Source of the DNA: Actinobacteria bacterium Ga0077560
GTDB lineage: Bacteria > Actinomycetota > Thermoleophilia > Miltoncostaeales > Miltoncostaeaceae
Direction: 5' to 3'
Length of the DNA stretch: 58,145 nucleotides
Assembly (NCBI GenBank): GCA_001464275.1
Contig: LNFL01000107.1
Span: 1 to 58,145 of the forward strand
Positions 15,980-23,890 of the stretch are shown in pieces (the first letter of the stretch is position 1; every line of letters starts with the position of its first letter). The notes beneath the pieces are model-generated. The model saw only the letters and a list, made by a program, of their open reading frames with translations, made no database searches and was not told where the DNA came from. Made by a program: the position numbers and the translations under genes.

Positions 15980-17441
15980 CCCGCGGCGGCCGCGCCGCCG
16001 CCTGCAGTCGGGCCAGAGCATGATCTCGGTGATCGGCCTCACCAGCATCGTCGCGCTGCTGGTGATCGCCAGCCTGTCCTGGGCCAAGAGCGGGACCAAC
16101 CAGTCCACGCGCACCGCCCGTGGCGACCTGGCCCTCCAGGCCGCCGAGGCCGGCGTGCAGCTCTACATCTCGCGCATGGTGGAGGATCCGCGCTACTACC
16201 GGCGCTACGTGGACACGGCCGAGGACCCGCGCACCAACACCACTGCCGGCGGCATCGTGACCCCGGGCAACCCGTGGCCCACCGGCAACAACTGGTCGTA
16301 CTCGGGGCCGCCCACCACCTGGGTGCCGCTGCAGAACGCCCGCTTCGGCCAGGCCAGCTACAGCCTGCGCGTGAGCCCGGTGCCGTCGGACCCGAACGCG
16401 GTGCTGGTGCAGTCCACCGCGCGCGTCATGCCGTCCGGCGGCAACAACCCGGTCGTCAAGTCCGTGCAGGCCCGCATCCAGCCCATCTCCATCGCCGACT
16501 TCCAGATGATCGCCGACGCGAACATCATCTACGGCAGCACCGCGACCACCACCGGCAAGCTCTACTCCTCCGGCGACATCATCCACGGCGGCACCGCGCT
16601 GGCGCCGGTGTACGCCCGCAACCTCGCCTGCCGGTCCGGCGGCGGCTCCTGCAGCTCCTCCGGGGCCACCTCCACCGGGTTCCAGGGCGGGGCGTTCGAC
16701 CGGACGACCACGCCCTCGTTCGCCGACAAGTTCCCGACGCCGATCGACTTCACCTCGTTCACCCAGGACCTGGTGGACATCAAGGCCGCCGCACAGGCCA
16801 CCGGCGTGTACCGCAACGACGCCACGGCCAACGGCTGGATGGTGCAGTTCCTGGCGGCCGGCCAGGTGCGGATCTGGAAGATCACCGGCTCGAGCAACCT
16901 GGGCGTCACGGTCAACGCGCTGCAGTGTCCCACCACCGTGACCATGCCCGGCGGGGCGACGCCCTTCTACATGTACTTCGAGCAGCCGGCGGTCATCGGC
17001 AACGGCAACAACCTCACCGACTCCTGCAGCGCCACGACGGGGACGCGGGCGTCGGTGGTGGACGGCCAGGTGACGCTCGCCAGCCGCACGAACATCTACA
17101 TCGGCAACAACATCAGCTACGAGACCGACGGCGACGACGTGCTGGGCCTGGTGGCCGGCGGCGAGATGATCATGGCCGAGAACTCGCCGACCAACCTGAA
17201 CTGGCGGGCGGCGACCCTGGCGCAGAACGGGCAGTGGCGCACCAACACGGGCTCCACCAGCAAGACCTCGCTGGTCTTCACCGGATCCACCGCCACCTCC
17301 GACGGCGGCTACGCATCGATGTTCGCCAGCCGCACCTACAACTACGACACCACGCTGCAGTCGCTGCGTCCCCCGCTGTTCCCGACCATCGAGGGCAGCT
17401 GGGGCGTGTCGTACTGGCGCGAGGTCAACCCGCCGAGCTGA
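15948..17441 (+). CDS. PilX-like type IV pilus assembly protein
   Basis: 497 aa. N-terminal basic region, then LQSGQSMISVIGLTSIVALLVIASLSW, a single membrane helix without the usual GFTLIE site, followed by DLALQAAEAGVQLYISRM, the amphipathic segment typical of PilX-like minor components. A long Ser/Thr/Gly-rich exterior follows (ending in VSYWREVNPP) with one Cys-containing loop (CRSGGGSCSSSG). Probably a surface-exposed pilus or pseudopilus component. No pilus motor genes are in the window. Confidence 0.65.
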   Translation: MSFPGTPAPTDPRRPRRRLQSGQSMISVIGLTSIVALLVIASLSWAKSGTNQSTRTARGDLALQAAEAGVQLYISRMVEDPRYYRRYVDTAEDPRTNTTAGGIVTPGNPWPTGNNWSYSGPPTTWVPLQNARFGQASYSLRVSPVPSDPNAVLVQSTARVMPSGGNNPVVKSVQARIQPISIADFQMIADANIIYGSTATTTGKLYSSGDIIHGGTALAPVYARNLACRSGGGSCSSSGATSTGFQGGAFDRTTTPSFADKFPTPIDFTSFTQDLVDIKAAAQATGVYRNDATANGWMVQFLAAGQVRIWKITGSSNLGVTVNALQCPTTVTMPGGATPFYMYFEQPAVIGNGNNLTDSCSATTGTRASVVDGQVTLASRTNIYIGNNISYETDGDDVLGLVAGGEMIMAENSPTNLNWRAATLAQNGQWRTNTGSTSKTSLVFTGSTATSDGGYASMFASRTYNYDTTLQSLRPPLFPTIEGSWGVSYWREVNPPS

Positions 17442-17462
17442 TCCCGGGGCCGGCCGGCCGCC

Positions 17463-17760
17463 CTATCTGCGGGCGAGCCGGCCGATGGCCGCCATGAGCT
17501 CGTCGGTGAGCGCGTCGCGCCGCTCCGGGTCGGCCGTGAGCAGGCCGTTGCGGACGTGGGCGTCCACCAGCGCCAGGGCCACCTTGTCGAGCGCCGCCTG
17601 CGCCGCGCTGATCTGCTGCAGCACGTCGATGCAGTAGCGGTCGTCCTCGACCATACCGGCGATGCCGCGCACCTGCCCCTCGGCCCGGCGCAGCCGCGTG
17701 AGGATCTTCGCCCGGTCGGCCGAGTAGTGGCCGCTGCCCTGCGGGGTATCGGTCTCCATG
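17463..17760 (-). CDS. CsoR/RcnR-family metal-sensing repressor
   Basis: 98 aa, all-helical CsoR-type protein: ILTRLRRAEGQVRGIAGMVEDD is the DNA-binding signature. Of the Cu(I) ligand triad Cys-His-Cys of CsoR, Cys43 and His68 are present with the expected 25-residue spacing, but the third position (His+4) is Gly72 instead of Cys, so copper specificity is doubtful. ATG 17760 is preceded by CAATGT at a 6-base distance and TTGCAT 16 bp further, with a CsoR-like palindrome between them. Divergent from the DUF4396 gene. Confidence 0.85.
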
Positions 17761-17773
17761 CGGCGACATTGAC

Positions 17774-17826
17774 ATACCCCCATGGAGTATGCAAGCCTGA
17801 CGCCGGCAGATACTCCCCACCAGTAT
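17774..17826. promoter_or_regulatory. Two CsoR-type operators between divergent promoters
   Basis: ATACCCCCATGGAGTAT (17774-17790) and ATACTCCCCACCAGTAT (17810-17826) both have the ATAC-C/G tract-GTAT form of known CsoR sites and lie 36 bp apart. The first sits between the -35 and -10 of the repressor gene. The second covers the spacer and -10 (CAGTAT, 17821-17826) of the DUF4396 gene, whose -35 is TGACGC (17798-17803). Both promoters should therefore be shut by the repressor. Confidence 0.7.
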
Positions 17827-17836
17827 TGGAGGGCAC

Positions 17837-18325
17837 ATGACGACCACCCGGACCCGCGGGTCGCACCCGCCGCACCACGCCGAGGCCGACCGCGCGAGCT
17901 GGCGCCTGGCGATGACCGCCACCGCCCACTGCCTCACCGGCTGCGCCATCGGTGAGGTGCTGGGACTCGTCATCGGCACCGCCCTCGGCTGGGGGACCGT
18001 CCCGACCATCGCGCTGGCCGTGGGGCTGGCCTTCCTGTTCGGCTACGCCCTCACCTCGCTCCCGCTGCTGCGGGCGGGCCTGCCCCTCGGCCGCGTGGCC
18101 GCCTTGGCGCTCGCCGCGGACACCGTGTCGATCGCCGTCATGGAGATCGTCGACAATGGGGTGATGCTGACGTGGCCGGGAGCGATGGATGCGGGGCTGG
18201 GCGATCCCCTGTTCTGGGGCGTCCTGGCGTTCGCGCTGGCCGTGGCGTTCGTGGTCACCGTCCCGGTGAACCGGGCGTTGATCTCCCGCGGCCGGGGGCA
18301 CGCCGTCGTGCACGCCCATCACTAG
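17837..18325 (+). CDS. DUF4396 membrane protein, metal-linked
   Basis: 162 aa, four predicted helices. A conserved metal-ligand-like motif HCLTGCAIGE (His31, Cys32, Cys36, Glu40) begins the first helix, typical of DUF4396. Both ends are His-rich (SHPPHH near the N-terminus, HAVVHAHH at the C-terminus). Together with the CsoR-type operators this suggests export or binding of Cu or a similar metal. GGAGGG (17828-17833) precedes the ATG by 3 bases. No transport activity is established for the family as far as I know. Confidence 0.75.
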   Translation: MTTTRTRGSHPPHHAEADRASWRLAMTATAHCLTGCAIGEVLGLVIGTALGWGTVPTIALAVGLAFLFGYALTSLPLLRAGLPLGRVAALALAADTVSIAVMEIVDNGVMLTWPGAMDAGLGDPLFWGVLAFALAVAFVVTVPVNRALISRGRGHAVVHAHH

Positions 18326-18346
18326 GCGCCACCGGAGGGCGGCCGG

Positions 18347-19267
18347 GTGATCCAGACCTCCCTTGCCGCCCTCCTGATCATCCTCGCCGGCATGGCGATG
18401 CGCCGGCGCGGCCTGCTCCGCGAGGAGCACGCCGACGGCATGGTGAACATCGTGTTGTACCTGGCGATGCCGGCCCTGGTGTTCCTCATCACCGCGCGGG
18501 CCGAGCTGCCGGCGGCGCTGCTGCTGGTGCCGGTGGCCGGGTTCGCGATCCACGCGGTGCTGCTGGCGCTGGCCTTCGGGTTCGCGCGGGCCCGCGGCAT
18601 GGACCGCCCGCGCACCGGGGCCTTCGTGACCGCCACCGCGGTGGGCAACACCGGGTTCTTCGGCCTGCCGCTCATCGCCGCCAGCGGCGAGGGGTTCTCC
18701 CTGCCCGCCGCCGTGATGTTCGACAGCCTCGCGACGGCCGTCATCACCTGGACCTCCACGGTGGCCATCGCGACGGCGTTCGGGGCGGCGGGGGAGGGAC
18801 GCCCCCGGGTGGACTGGGCGGGGCTGGGCCGGGGGCTGGCCCTGCCCCCCACCTGGGCGCTGGCGGCAGGGCTGGCGTGGAACCTCTCCGGCGCGGGGGA
18901 GCTGCCGGTGGTGGTGGAGCGGCCCATGGAGATCCTGGGCGCCGCGGTGCTGCCGCTGGTGATGGTCTACGCGGGCGTGGTGTTCGACCTCCGGGGGCTG
19001 CGCCCGAACATGGCCGACATCGCCGCGATCACCGTGATCCGGCTGGGGCTGGGCGGCCTGGTGGGCCTGGGGGTGGGATCCGCCCTGGGGCTGTCCGGGG
19101 ACGACCTGCACACCGTCGTGGTGATGGCCGCGATGCCCACGGCGATGATGTCGCTGGTGCTGGGCGACCGGTACGGTCTGCGCCGCGACGTGCTGGCCGG
19201 GGCGGTGGTGGTGACGACCCTGCTGTGCACCATCACCCTTCCCATCGTCCGCTGGCTGGTGCTGTGA
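18347..19267 (+). CDS. AEC-family (auxin efflux carrier-like) permease
   Basis: 306 aa with about ten helices in two five-helix halves. Typical AEC features are the N-terminal IILAGMAMRRRGLL, the NIVLYLAMPALVF segment, and GNTGFFGLPLI in the crossover region. Bacterial members export or import small carboxylates such as malate, but substrate cannot be read here. GTG start with GGAGGGCGG upstream. It overlaps pyrF by the GTGA junction, yet functional linkage to pyrimidine synthesis is doubtful. Confidence 0.85.
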   Translation: MIQTSLAALLIILAGMAMRRRGLLREEHADGMVNIVLYLAMPALVFLITARAELPAALLLVPVAGFAIHAVLLALAFGFARARGMDRPRTGAFVTATAVGNTGFFGLPLIAASGEGFSLPAAVMFDSLATAVITWTSTVAIATAFGAAGEGRPRVDWAGLGRGLALPPTWALAAGLAWNLSGAGELPVVVERPMEILGAAVLPLVMVYAGVVFDLRGLRPNMADIAAITVIRLGLGGLVGLGVGSALGLSGDDLHTVVVMAAMPTAMMSLVLGDRYGLRRDVLAGAVVVTTLLCTITLPIVRWLVL

Positions 19268-20085
19268 CCGTGAACCCCGTGCCCTTCGGCGACCGCCTCG
19301 CGCAGGCCGTCGCGACCCGCTCCTCCCAGGTCGTGCTTGGTCTGGACCCCGATCCGCGCATCGCCGGCGAGGGCCCCGAGGCGGTCCGCGGCTTCTGCGA
19401 GGGGCTGCTGCGGGCCGCCGCGCCCGCCTGCGTGGCCGTGAAGCCCCAGTTCGCCTGGTTCGAGCGGCTGGGCGCGCCCGGCTGGGAGCTGGTGCGGCAC
19501 CTGGCGGAACTGGCCGGAGAGCTCGGCCTGCTGGTGATCGCCGACGCCAAGCGCGGGGACATCGGGGTGACGGCCGGCGCCTACGCCGAGGCGCTGCTCA
19601 CCGGCCCGTTCGACGCGCTCACCGTGAACCCCATGCTCGGCTCCGACGCGGTGGAGCCGTTCGTCGCGGCCGCCCGCGGCACCGGGCGCGGCCTGTTCGT
19701 GCTGGTCCGCACCTCCAACCCCGGCGCCGCCGAGCTGCAGGACCTGGAGCTGGCCTCCGGCGGGCCGTGGCACGAGGCCGTCGCCGCGAAGGTCGCCGGA
19801 TGGGGCGCGGCGGGCGTGGGCGCCGCGAGCCTGTCCGACGTGGGCGCGGTGGTGGGCGCCACGGTGCCGGGGCATCTGGCCCGCCTGCGCGGGCTCATGC
19901 CGCAGCAGCCGCTGCTGATCCCCGGGGTGGGCGCGCAGGGCGGCCGTCCGGAGGACCTGGGACCGGCGTTCACCACCGGCCGCGCGGGGGCCGTCGTGGC
20001 CGCGAGCCGCTCGATCATGACCGCCGCCGACCCGCGGGCCGCGGCGGAGGACCTGCGCGAGCGGCTGTGGGAGGTCTCCGGCTAG
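19264..20085 (+). CDS. pyrF: Orotidine 5'-phosphate decarboxylase
   Basis: 273 aa. Last step of UMP synthesis, OMP to UMP plus CO2. Type 2 (actinobacterial) PyrF marks: VVLGLDPDPR, CVAVKPQFAWFE, and the catalytic VIADAKRGDIG with the Asp-Lys-x-x-Asp proton-donor array. IPGVGAQGG near the C-terminus is the phosphate-binding loop. GTG 19264 overlaps the AEC stop; GTG 19270 is an alternative start. Other pyr genes are not in the window. Confidence 0.92.
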   Translation: MTVNPVPFGDRLAQAVATRSSQVVLGLDPDPRIAGEGPEAVRGFCEGLLRAAAPACVAVKPQFAWFERLGAPGWELVRHLAELAGELGLLVIADAKRGDIGVTAGAYAEALLTGPFDALTVNPMLGSDAVEPFVAAARGTGRGLFVLVRTSNPGAAELQDLELASGGPWHEAVAAKVAGWGAAGVGAASLSDVGAVVGATVPGHLARLRGLMPQQPLLIPGVGAQGGRPEDLGPAFTTGRAGAVVAASRSIMTAADPRAAAEDLRERLWEVSG

Positions 20086-20351
20086 CGCCGCGCCGCGCGC
20101 GCCGCGGCGCGCACGCCGGCCTGGGTGACGGTGACCAGCGGGCTGCCCCGGTGGTGCCCCCGGACCGGCCCGAGCCCGTAGCCGCGCTCCCGCACCTCAC
20201 GCCGCGGCGCGCGCGGTGTGCCGCCCAGCGGGATCACCCGCAGCAGCCGCCGGCGGGGGCCCGCCCACACGAACACGCGGGTGGGGCGCACCTCCACGCC
20301 GCCCAGCGGCCACACCTGCAGGCACAGGCTGCGCTCGAGCTGGACGGGCAC
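20082..20351 (-). CDS. Possible small basic hypothetical protein
   Basis: A possible 89-aa protein from GTG 20351. It reads like a genuine short chain (LERSLCLQVWPLGGVEVRPTR, VIPLGGTPRAPRRE, GHHRGSPLVTVTQAGVRAA), but has no recognised domain, no Shine-Dalgarno sequence and no -10 at the usual distance. The stop overlaps the pyrF stop tail to tail. It fills an otherwise gene-free gap of 330 bases. It may equally be a chance ORF, because every frame stays open easily at this GC content. Confidence 0.35.
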   Translation of the reverse strand: MPVQLERSLCLQVWPLGGVEVRPTRVFVWAGPRRRLLRVIPLGGTPRAPRREVRERGYGLGPVRGHHRGSPLVTVTQAGVRAAARAARR

Positions 20352-20403
20352 CGGCGCGGCGGGGGGTGCGGAATGCCTGCGGATCTCCGGTGGAACCGGT
20401 TGG

Positions 20404-20409
20404 TAGGCT
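20404..20409 (+). promoter_or_regulatory. -10 element for D,D-carboxypeptidase (leaderless)
   Basis: TAGGCT is followed by 6 bases (CGGCCC) and GTG 20416, with no ribosome binding site between. Confidence 0.6.
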
Positions 20410-20415
20410 CGGCCC

Positions 20416-21552
20416 GTGATCGGCGGACTCCGGCGACCTGCCCTGCTCGCGACCGCGGCCCTGGTCCTGGCCGCGCCCGTGGCGACCGCCGCGGCGCCCA
20501 CCCCGGCGGCCCGCGCCTGGATCCTGGTGAACCCGGCGACCGACGAGGTGCTGGCGTCGCGGAACGCGGACATGAGGCTTCCGATGGCGAGCACGACCAA
20601 GATGATGACGGCCCTGGTGGCTGTCGAACGTTCGCGGCCCGATCAGCGCGTCCTCATCCCCGCCTCCGCGGCGGCCGTGGGGGAGTCCTCCGCGCAGCTC
20701 GTGGCGGGTGAGCGGCTGCGGATGCGCGACCTGCTGGCGGGGGTCCTCGTGGCCAGCGGGAACGACGCCTCCGTCGCCGTGGCGGACGCCGTCGCGGGCT
20801 CGCAGGCCGGCTTCGTGCGGCTCATGAACGCCCGCGCGGCGGCGCTGGGCCTGCGCAACACGCGCTTCGCGAACCCGCACGGGCTCGACGCCCCGCGGCA
20901 CTACTCGAGCGCCCGCGACCTGGCGACGACCGGCGAGGCGCTCATGGCCGTGCCCGAGCTGCGGGCGATCGTGGCCAACCGCACGGCGGTCATCCCCGGG
21001 CCCGGGGGCGCGGGCCGCAGGGTCCTCGAGAGCCACAACCTGCTCCTGGACATCGACCCGGATGCGGACGGCATCAAGACGGGGAATACCGACAGGGCCG
21101 GCTACACGCTGGTTGCGCACGCCACGCGGGAGCGGCTGGGCATGGACCTCTACGCGGTCATCCTCGGCTCCACCGGCGAGGTGCAGCGGGCCCGGGACGC
21201 CAAGCGCCTGCTGGACTGGGGGTTCCGCCAGTACGCGCGCCCGGTCCTGGTGGAGCCCGGCAGCCCGGTGGTGCGCGTGGCGGTGAAGGACCGGCCCGGC
21301 GTGACGTTGCTGCTGCGCGCCGGCGGCGAGCCCCTGCGCGCGACGATCCGTCTGGGGCGCCCCGTGCGGGAGGCGATCGAGGCGCCGAGGGCCGTCGTGG
21401 CGCCCGTCAGCGACGGGCAGGTGGTGGGACGCGTCGTGATCCGCCAGGATGGTCGTGCGCTGGGAACCCGACCGCTGCTCGCGGAGCAGGACGTCGCGGC
21501 CCCCGGAGTGGTGGAGCGTCTGCGGTCCGGCCTGTCGGCCCTCTTCTCATGA
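20416..21552 (+). CDS. D-alanyl-D-alanine carboxypeptidase (S11 family)
   Basis: 378 aa, exported penicillin-binding-protein-type peptidase that trims the terminal D-Ala of peptidoglycan stem peptides. Signal peptide LLATAALVLAAPVATAAA. The active-site triad is complete: S59-T-T-K62, S114-G-N116 and K221-T-G223. A C-terminal beta domain follows (PGVTLLLRAGGEPLRATIR), but I see no amphipathic membrane anchor. Leaderless start at GTG 20416. The ATGA overlap with the sugar kinase suggests a shared transcript. Confidence 0.92.
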   Translation: MIGGLRRPALLATAALVLAAPVATAAAPTPAARAWILVNPATDEVLASRNADMRLPMASTTKMMTALVAVERSRPDQRVLIPASAAAVGESSAQLVAGERLRMRDLLAGVLVASGNDASVAVADAVAGSQAGFVRLMNARAAALGLRNTRFANPHGLDAPRHYSSARDLATTGEALMAVPELRAIVANRTAVIPGPGGAGRRVLESHNLLLDIDPDADGIKTGNTDRAGYTLVAHATRERLGMDLYAVILGSTGEVQRARDAKRLLDWGFRQYARPVLVEPGSPVVRVAVKDRPGVTLLLRAGGEPLRATIRLGRPVREAIEAPRAVVAPVSDGQVVGRVVIRQDGRALGTRPLLAEQDVAAPGVVERLRSGLSALFS

Positions 21553-22514
21553 TCGTCACCGTCACACTCAACGCGGCCCTCGACCGCACCCTCAGCGTCC
21601 CCAACTTCCAGCCCGGGGCACGGAACCGCGCGTCCGACGCGCTCACCCTGCCCGGCGGCAAGGGCGTGAACGTGGCCAGGGCGCTCAAGCGCCTGGGCGA
21701 GCCGGTCATCGCCACGGGCCTGGCGGGCGGGCGCACCGGCACCTCGATCATCGAGGGGCTCACCGAGGAGGGCATCCTCAACGACTTCGTGCGGATCCGC
21801 GGCGAGTCCCGCACCTCGACCGCCGTGATCGACCCGAACGGCCGCCAGACCGAGATCATCGAGTACGGGCCCGCGATCACCGAGGACGAGCTCCGGACGC
21901 TGATGGAGAAGATCCGGTACCTCGCCCGCGGCGCGGACATGTTCGTGCTGTCGGGTTCGCTGCCCATCGACGTGCCCGAGGACTTCTACGCCGGCGTCAT
22001 CCGCGAGCTGCGCGGCCGCGTGTTCATCGCGCTGGACGCCCAGGGCACCCCGCTGCGCGCCGCGGTGGGCGCCGACCCCGACCTGGTGAGCCCGAACGCC
22101 CGCGAGGCCGAGGAGATCGTGGGCTACGAGTTCAGCGAGGACGACGACCTGGTGGCCGCCACCGAGACCCTCACCTCCATGGGGGCGCTGTCGGCGATCG
22201 TGCACCAGTCCGACGGCTGCGTGGCGCGCATCCGCGAACCGGGCGCGAAGACCGCGGCCACATACCGGGTGCTGGGCCCCGTGCGCGAGGCGCTGTCCAC
22301 CGTGGGATCGGGCGACGCCCTGCTGGCCGGATACCTCACCGGCATCACGCGGGGCGAGGACGCCCGCTCCCGGCTCGCCCTGGCGGTGGCCTGCGGCGCG
22401 GCCAACACCCGCACCCCGGGTGCCGGCGTCTTCGAGCCCGACGACGTGGACGTGATGCTGCGGCAGGTCCAGGTCTGGGAGGTCGAGTCCGCGCGAACCG
22501 GACCCGCGTCCTAG
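21549..22514 (+). CDS. PfkB-family sugar kinase (1-phosphofructokinase-like)
   Basis: 321 aa. MIVTVTLNAALDRT is the N-terminus typical of 1-phosphofructokinase/LacC enzymes. PfkB signatures: LPGGKGVNVARALKRLG and, near the C-terminus, STVGSGDALLAGYL with the catalytic Asp. It likely phosphorylates fructose-1-phosphate or tagatose-6-phosphate; the substrate cannot be fixed. No PTS gene is nearby, so an alternative sugar-phosphate role is plausible. The ATG overlaps the upstream stop (ATGA). Confidence 0.87.
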   Translation: MIVTVTLNAALDRTLSVPNFQPGARNRASDALTLPGGKGVNVARALKRLGEPVIATGLAGGRTGTSIIEGLTEEGILNDFVRIRGESRTSTAVIDPNGRQTEIIEYGPAITEDELRTLMEKIRYLARGADMFVLSGSLPIDVPEDFYAGVIRELRGRVFIALDAQGTPLRAAVGADPDLVSPNAREAEEIVGYEFSEDDDLVAATETLTSMGALSAIVHQSDGCVARIREPGAKTAATYRVLGPVREALSTVGSGDALLAGYLTGITRGEDARSRLALAVACGAANTRTPGAGVFEPDDVDVMLRQVQVWEVESARTGPAS

Positions 22515-22563
22515 GGGACCCGGCGGCCCCGGAGCGGCGGTCGATCGTCAGCGGCGTCGTCCG

Positions 22564-22665
22564 GGCAGGTGCGGTACCCTGCCGACTCCGAGCCAGTGAT
22601 CTTCGCCATCAGCTGACAAGTTCCTTCTCGAAACCCGGGAGCGGCATGTGCCGGCCTGGGTTTCG
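22564..22665 (+). promoter_or_regulatory. Structured leader upstream of guaB3 (possible attenuator)
   Basis: The 214-base gap before guaB3 holds a 6-bp hairpin (GGCAGG 22564-22569 with CCTGCC 22578-22583), a -10-like TACCCT (22575-22580) inside it, a six-codon mini-ORF (GTG 22596 to TGA 22616), and 12 bases later a strong terminator-like hairpin. If transcription starts near 22587, the hairpin would attenuate guaB3-guaA. If not, it simply ends the dac-pfkB transcript. Confidence 0.4.
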
Positions 22666-22672
22666 TGCTTTT
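22629..22672 (+). terminator. Strong intrinsic-terminator-like hairpin before guaB3
   Basis: The stem starts CGAAACCC (22629-22636) pairing with GGGTTTCG (22658-22665) and continues inward for about 15 pairs with one small internal loop and an ATGT tip. It is followed by TGCTTTTC, the best U-tract in the window. It may serve as terminator for the upstream operon or as a regulated attenuator. Confidence 0.7.
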
Positions 22673-22728
22673 CGGCGGGTGTCACGGCCCGGAGACGGTC
22701 GGGATACGGGGACAGAGGAGCGAATCGG

Positions 22729-23886
22729 GTGGAGATCGAGATCGGTCGTGGGAAGAAGGGCCGGCGGGCGTACGGGTTCGACGAGATCGCGATCGTGCCG
22801 AGCCGGAGGACCCGCGATCCCGAGGACGTGGATCTCAGCTGGAGCCTCGGCGGGTACACGTTCGAGCTGCCGCTCCTGGCGTCGGCGATGGACGGCGTGG
22901 TGGACGTGCGCACGGCGACCATCCTGGGCAAGCTCGGGGGCCTCGGGGTCCTGAACCTGGAGGGCATCCAGGTGCGGTACGACGAGGCGGACGCCGAGCT
23001 GGAGCGCATCGCCGCGCTGCCGGCGGCGGAGGCCACGCGGGGCCTGCAGCAGGTCTACCAGGAGCCCATCAAGCCGGAGCTCATCGGGAAGCGCATCCGG
23101 GAGATGAAGGCCGCCGGCATCGTGACCGCCGGGTCGTTCACCCCGCAGCGCGTGGAGGAGTACATCGGGGTGGCCCTCGAGGCCGGCCTCGACATCCTGG
23201 TGATCCAGGGCACGGTCGTGAGCGCCGAGCACGTCTCGTCGGTCGTCGAGCCGCTCAACCTCAAGCAGTTCATCGCCGAGCTGCCCATCCCGGTCATCGT
23301 GGGCGGGTGCGCGTCGTTCCAGACGGCGCTCCACCTCATGCGCACCGGCGCGGTGGGCGTGCTGGTGGGCGTCGGCCCGGGCGCGGCATGCACCACCCGC
23401 CAGGTCATCGGCGTGGGCGTGCCGCAGGCCACCGCCATCGCGGACGCGGCGGGCGCGCGGATGCAGCACCTGCTGGAGACCGGCCAGTACGTGAACGTCA
23501 TCGCCGACGGCGGCATGGGCTTCGGCGGCGACCTGGCCAAGGCCGTGGCCTGCGGCGCAGACGCCTGCATGATCGGCTCGCCGCTGGCCAAGGCCGAGGA
23601 GGCCCCCGGCCGCGGCTATCACTGGGGCATGGCCACGTTCCACCCCACGCTGCCGCGCGGCACCCGGGTGAAGACCACCACCCTCGGGCCGCTCGAGCAG
23701 ATCGTGGCGGGCCCGGCGTTCGAGAACGACGGCACCCTCAACCTCATGGGCGGGCTGCGGACGGCCATGGCCACCTGTGGCTACGAGTCCATCCAGAGCT
23801 TCCAGAAGTGCGAGGTGATGGTGGCCCCGGCGCTCAAGAGCGAGGGCAAGCGGCTCCAGCAGGCGCAGGCCGTGGGTATGGGCTGA
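22729..23886 (+). CDS. guaB3: GuaB3-type IMP dehydrogenase-family protein
   Basis: 385-aa TIM-barrel protein of the IMPDH/GMP-reductase family lacking the CBS pair of true GuaB, as in actinobacterial GuaB3. Start [20 protein letters not shown] is typical of the group. The nucleotide-binding Cys loop [13 protein letters not shown] holds Cys221, and [15 protein letters not shown] is the phosphate-binding part. It works in purine nucleotide balance at the IMP/GMP branch; the exact direction is not decided by sequence alone. GAGGAG (22715-22720) lies 8 bases before the GTG. Directly followed by guaA. Confidence 0.9.
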   Translation: MEIEIGRGKKGRRAYGFDEIAIVPSRRTRDPEDVDLSWSLGGYTFELPLLASAMDGVVDVRTATILGKLGGLGVLNLEGIQVRYDEADAELERIAALPAAEATRGLQQVYQEPIKPELIGKRIREMKAAGIVTAGSFTPQRVEEYIGVALEAGLDILVIQGTVVSAEHVSSVVEPLNLKQFIAELPIPVIVGGCASFQTALHLMRTGAVGVLVGVGPGAACTTRQVIGVGVPQATAIADAAGARMQHLLETGQYVNVIADGGMGFGGDLAKAVACGADACMIGSPLAKAEEAPGRGYHWGMATFHPTLPRGTRVKTTTLGPLEQIVAGPAFENDGTLNLMGGLRTAMATCGYESIQSFQKCEVMVAPALKSEGKRLQQAQAVGMG

Positions 23887-23890
23887 GCCG

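Noticed and set aside
22515..22728. tRNA or other stable RNA gene in the gap before guaB3
   Set aside because: No cloverleaf or SRP/tmRNA-like core could be traced; the hairpins fit a terminator or attenuator better.
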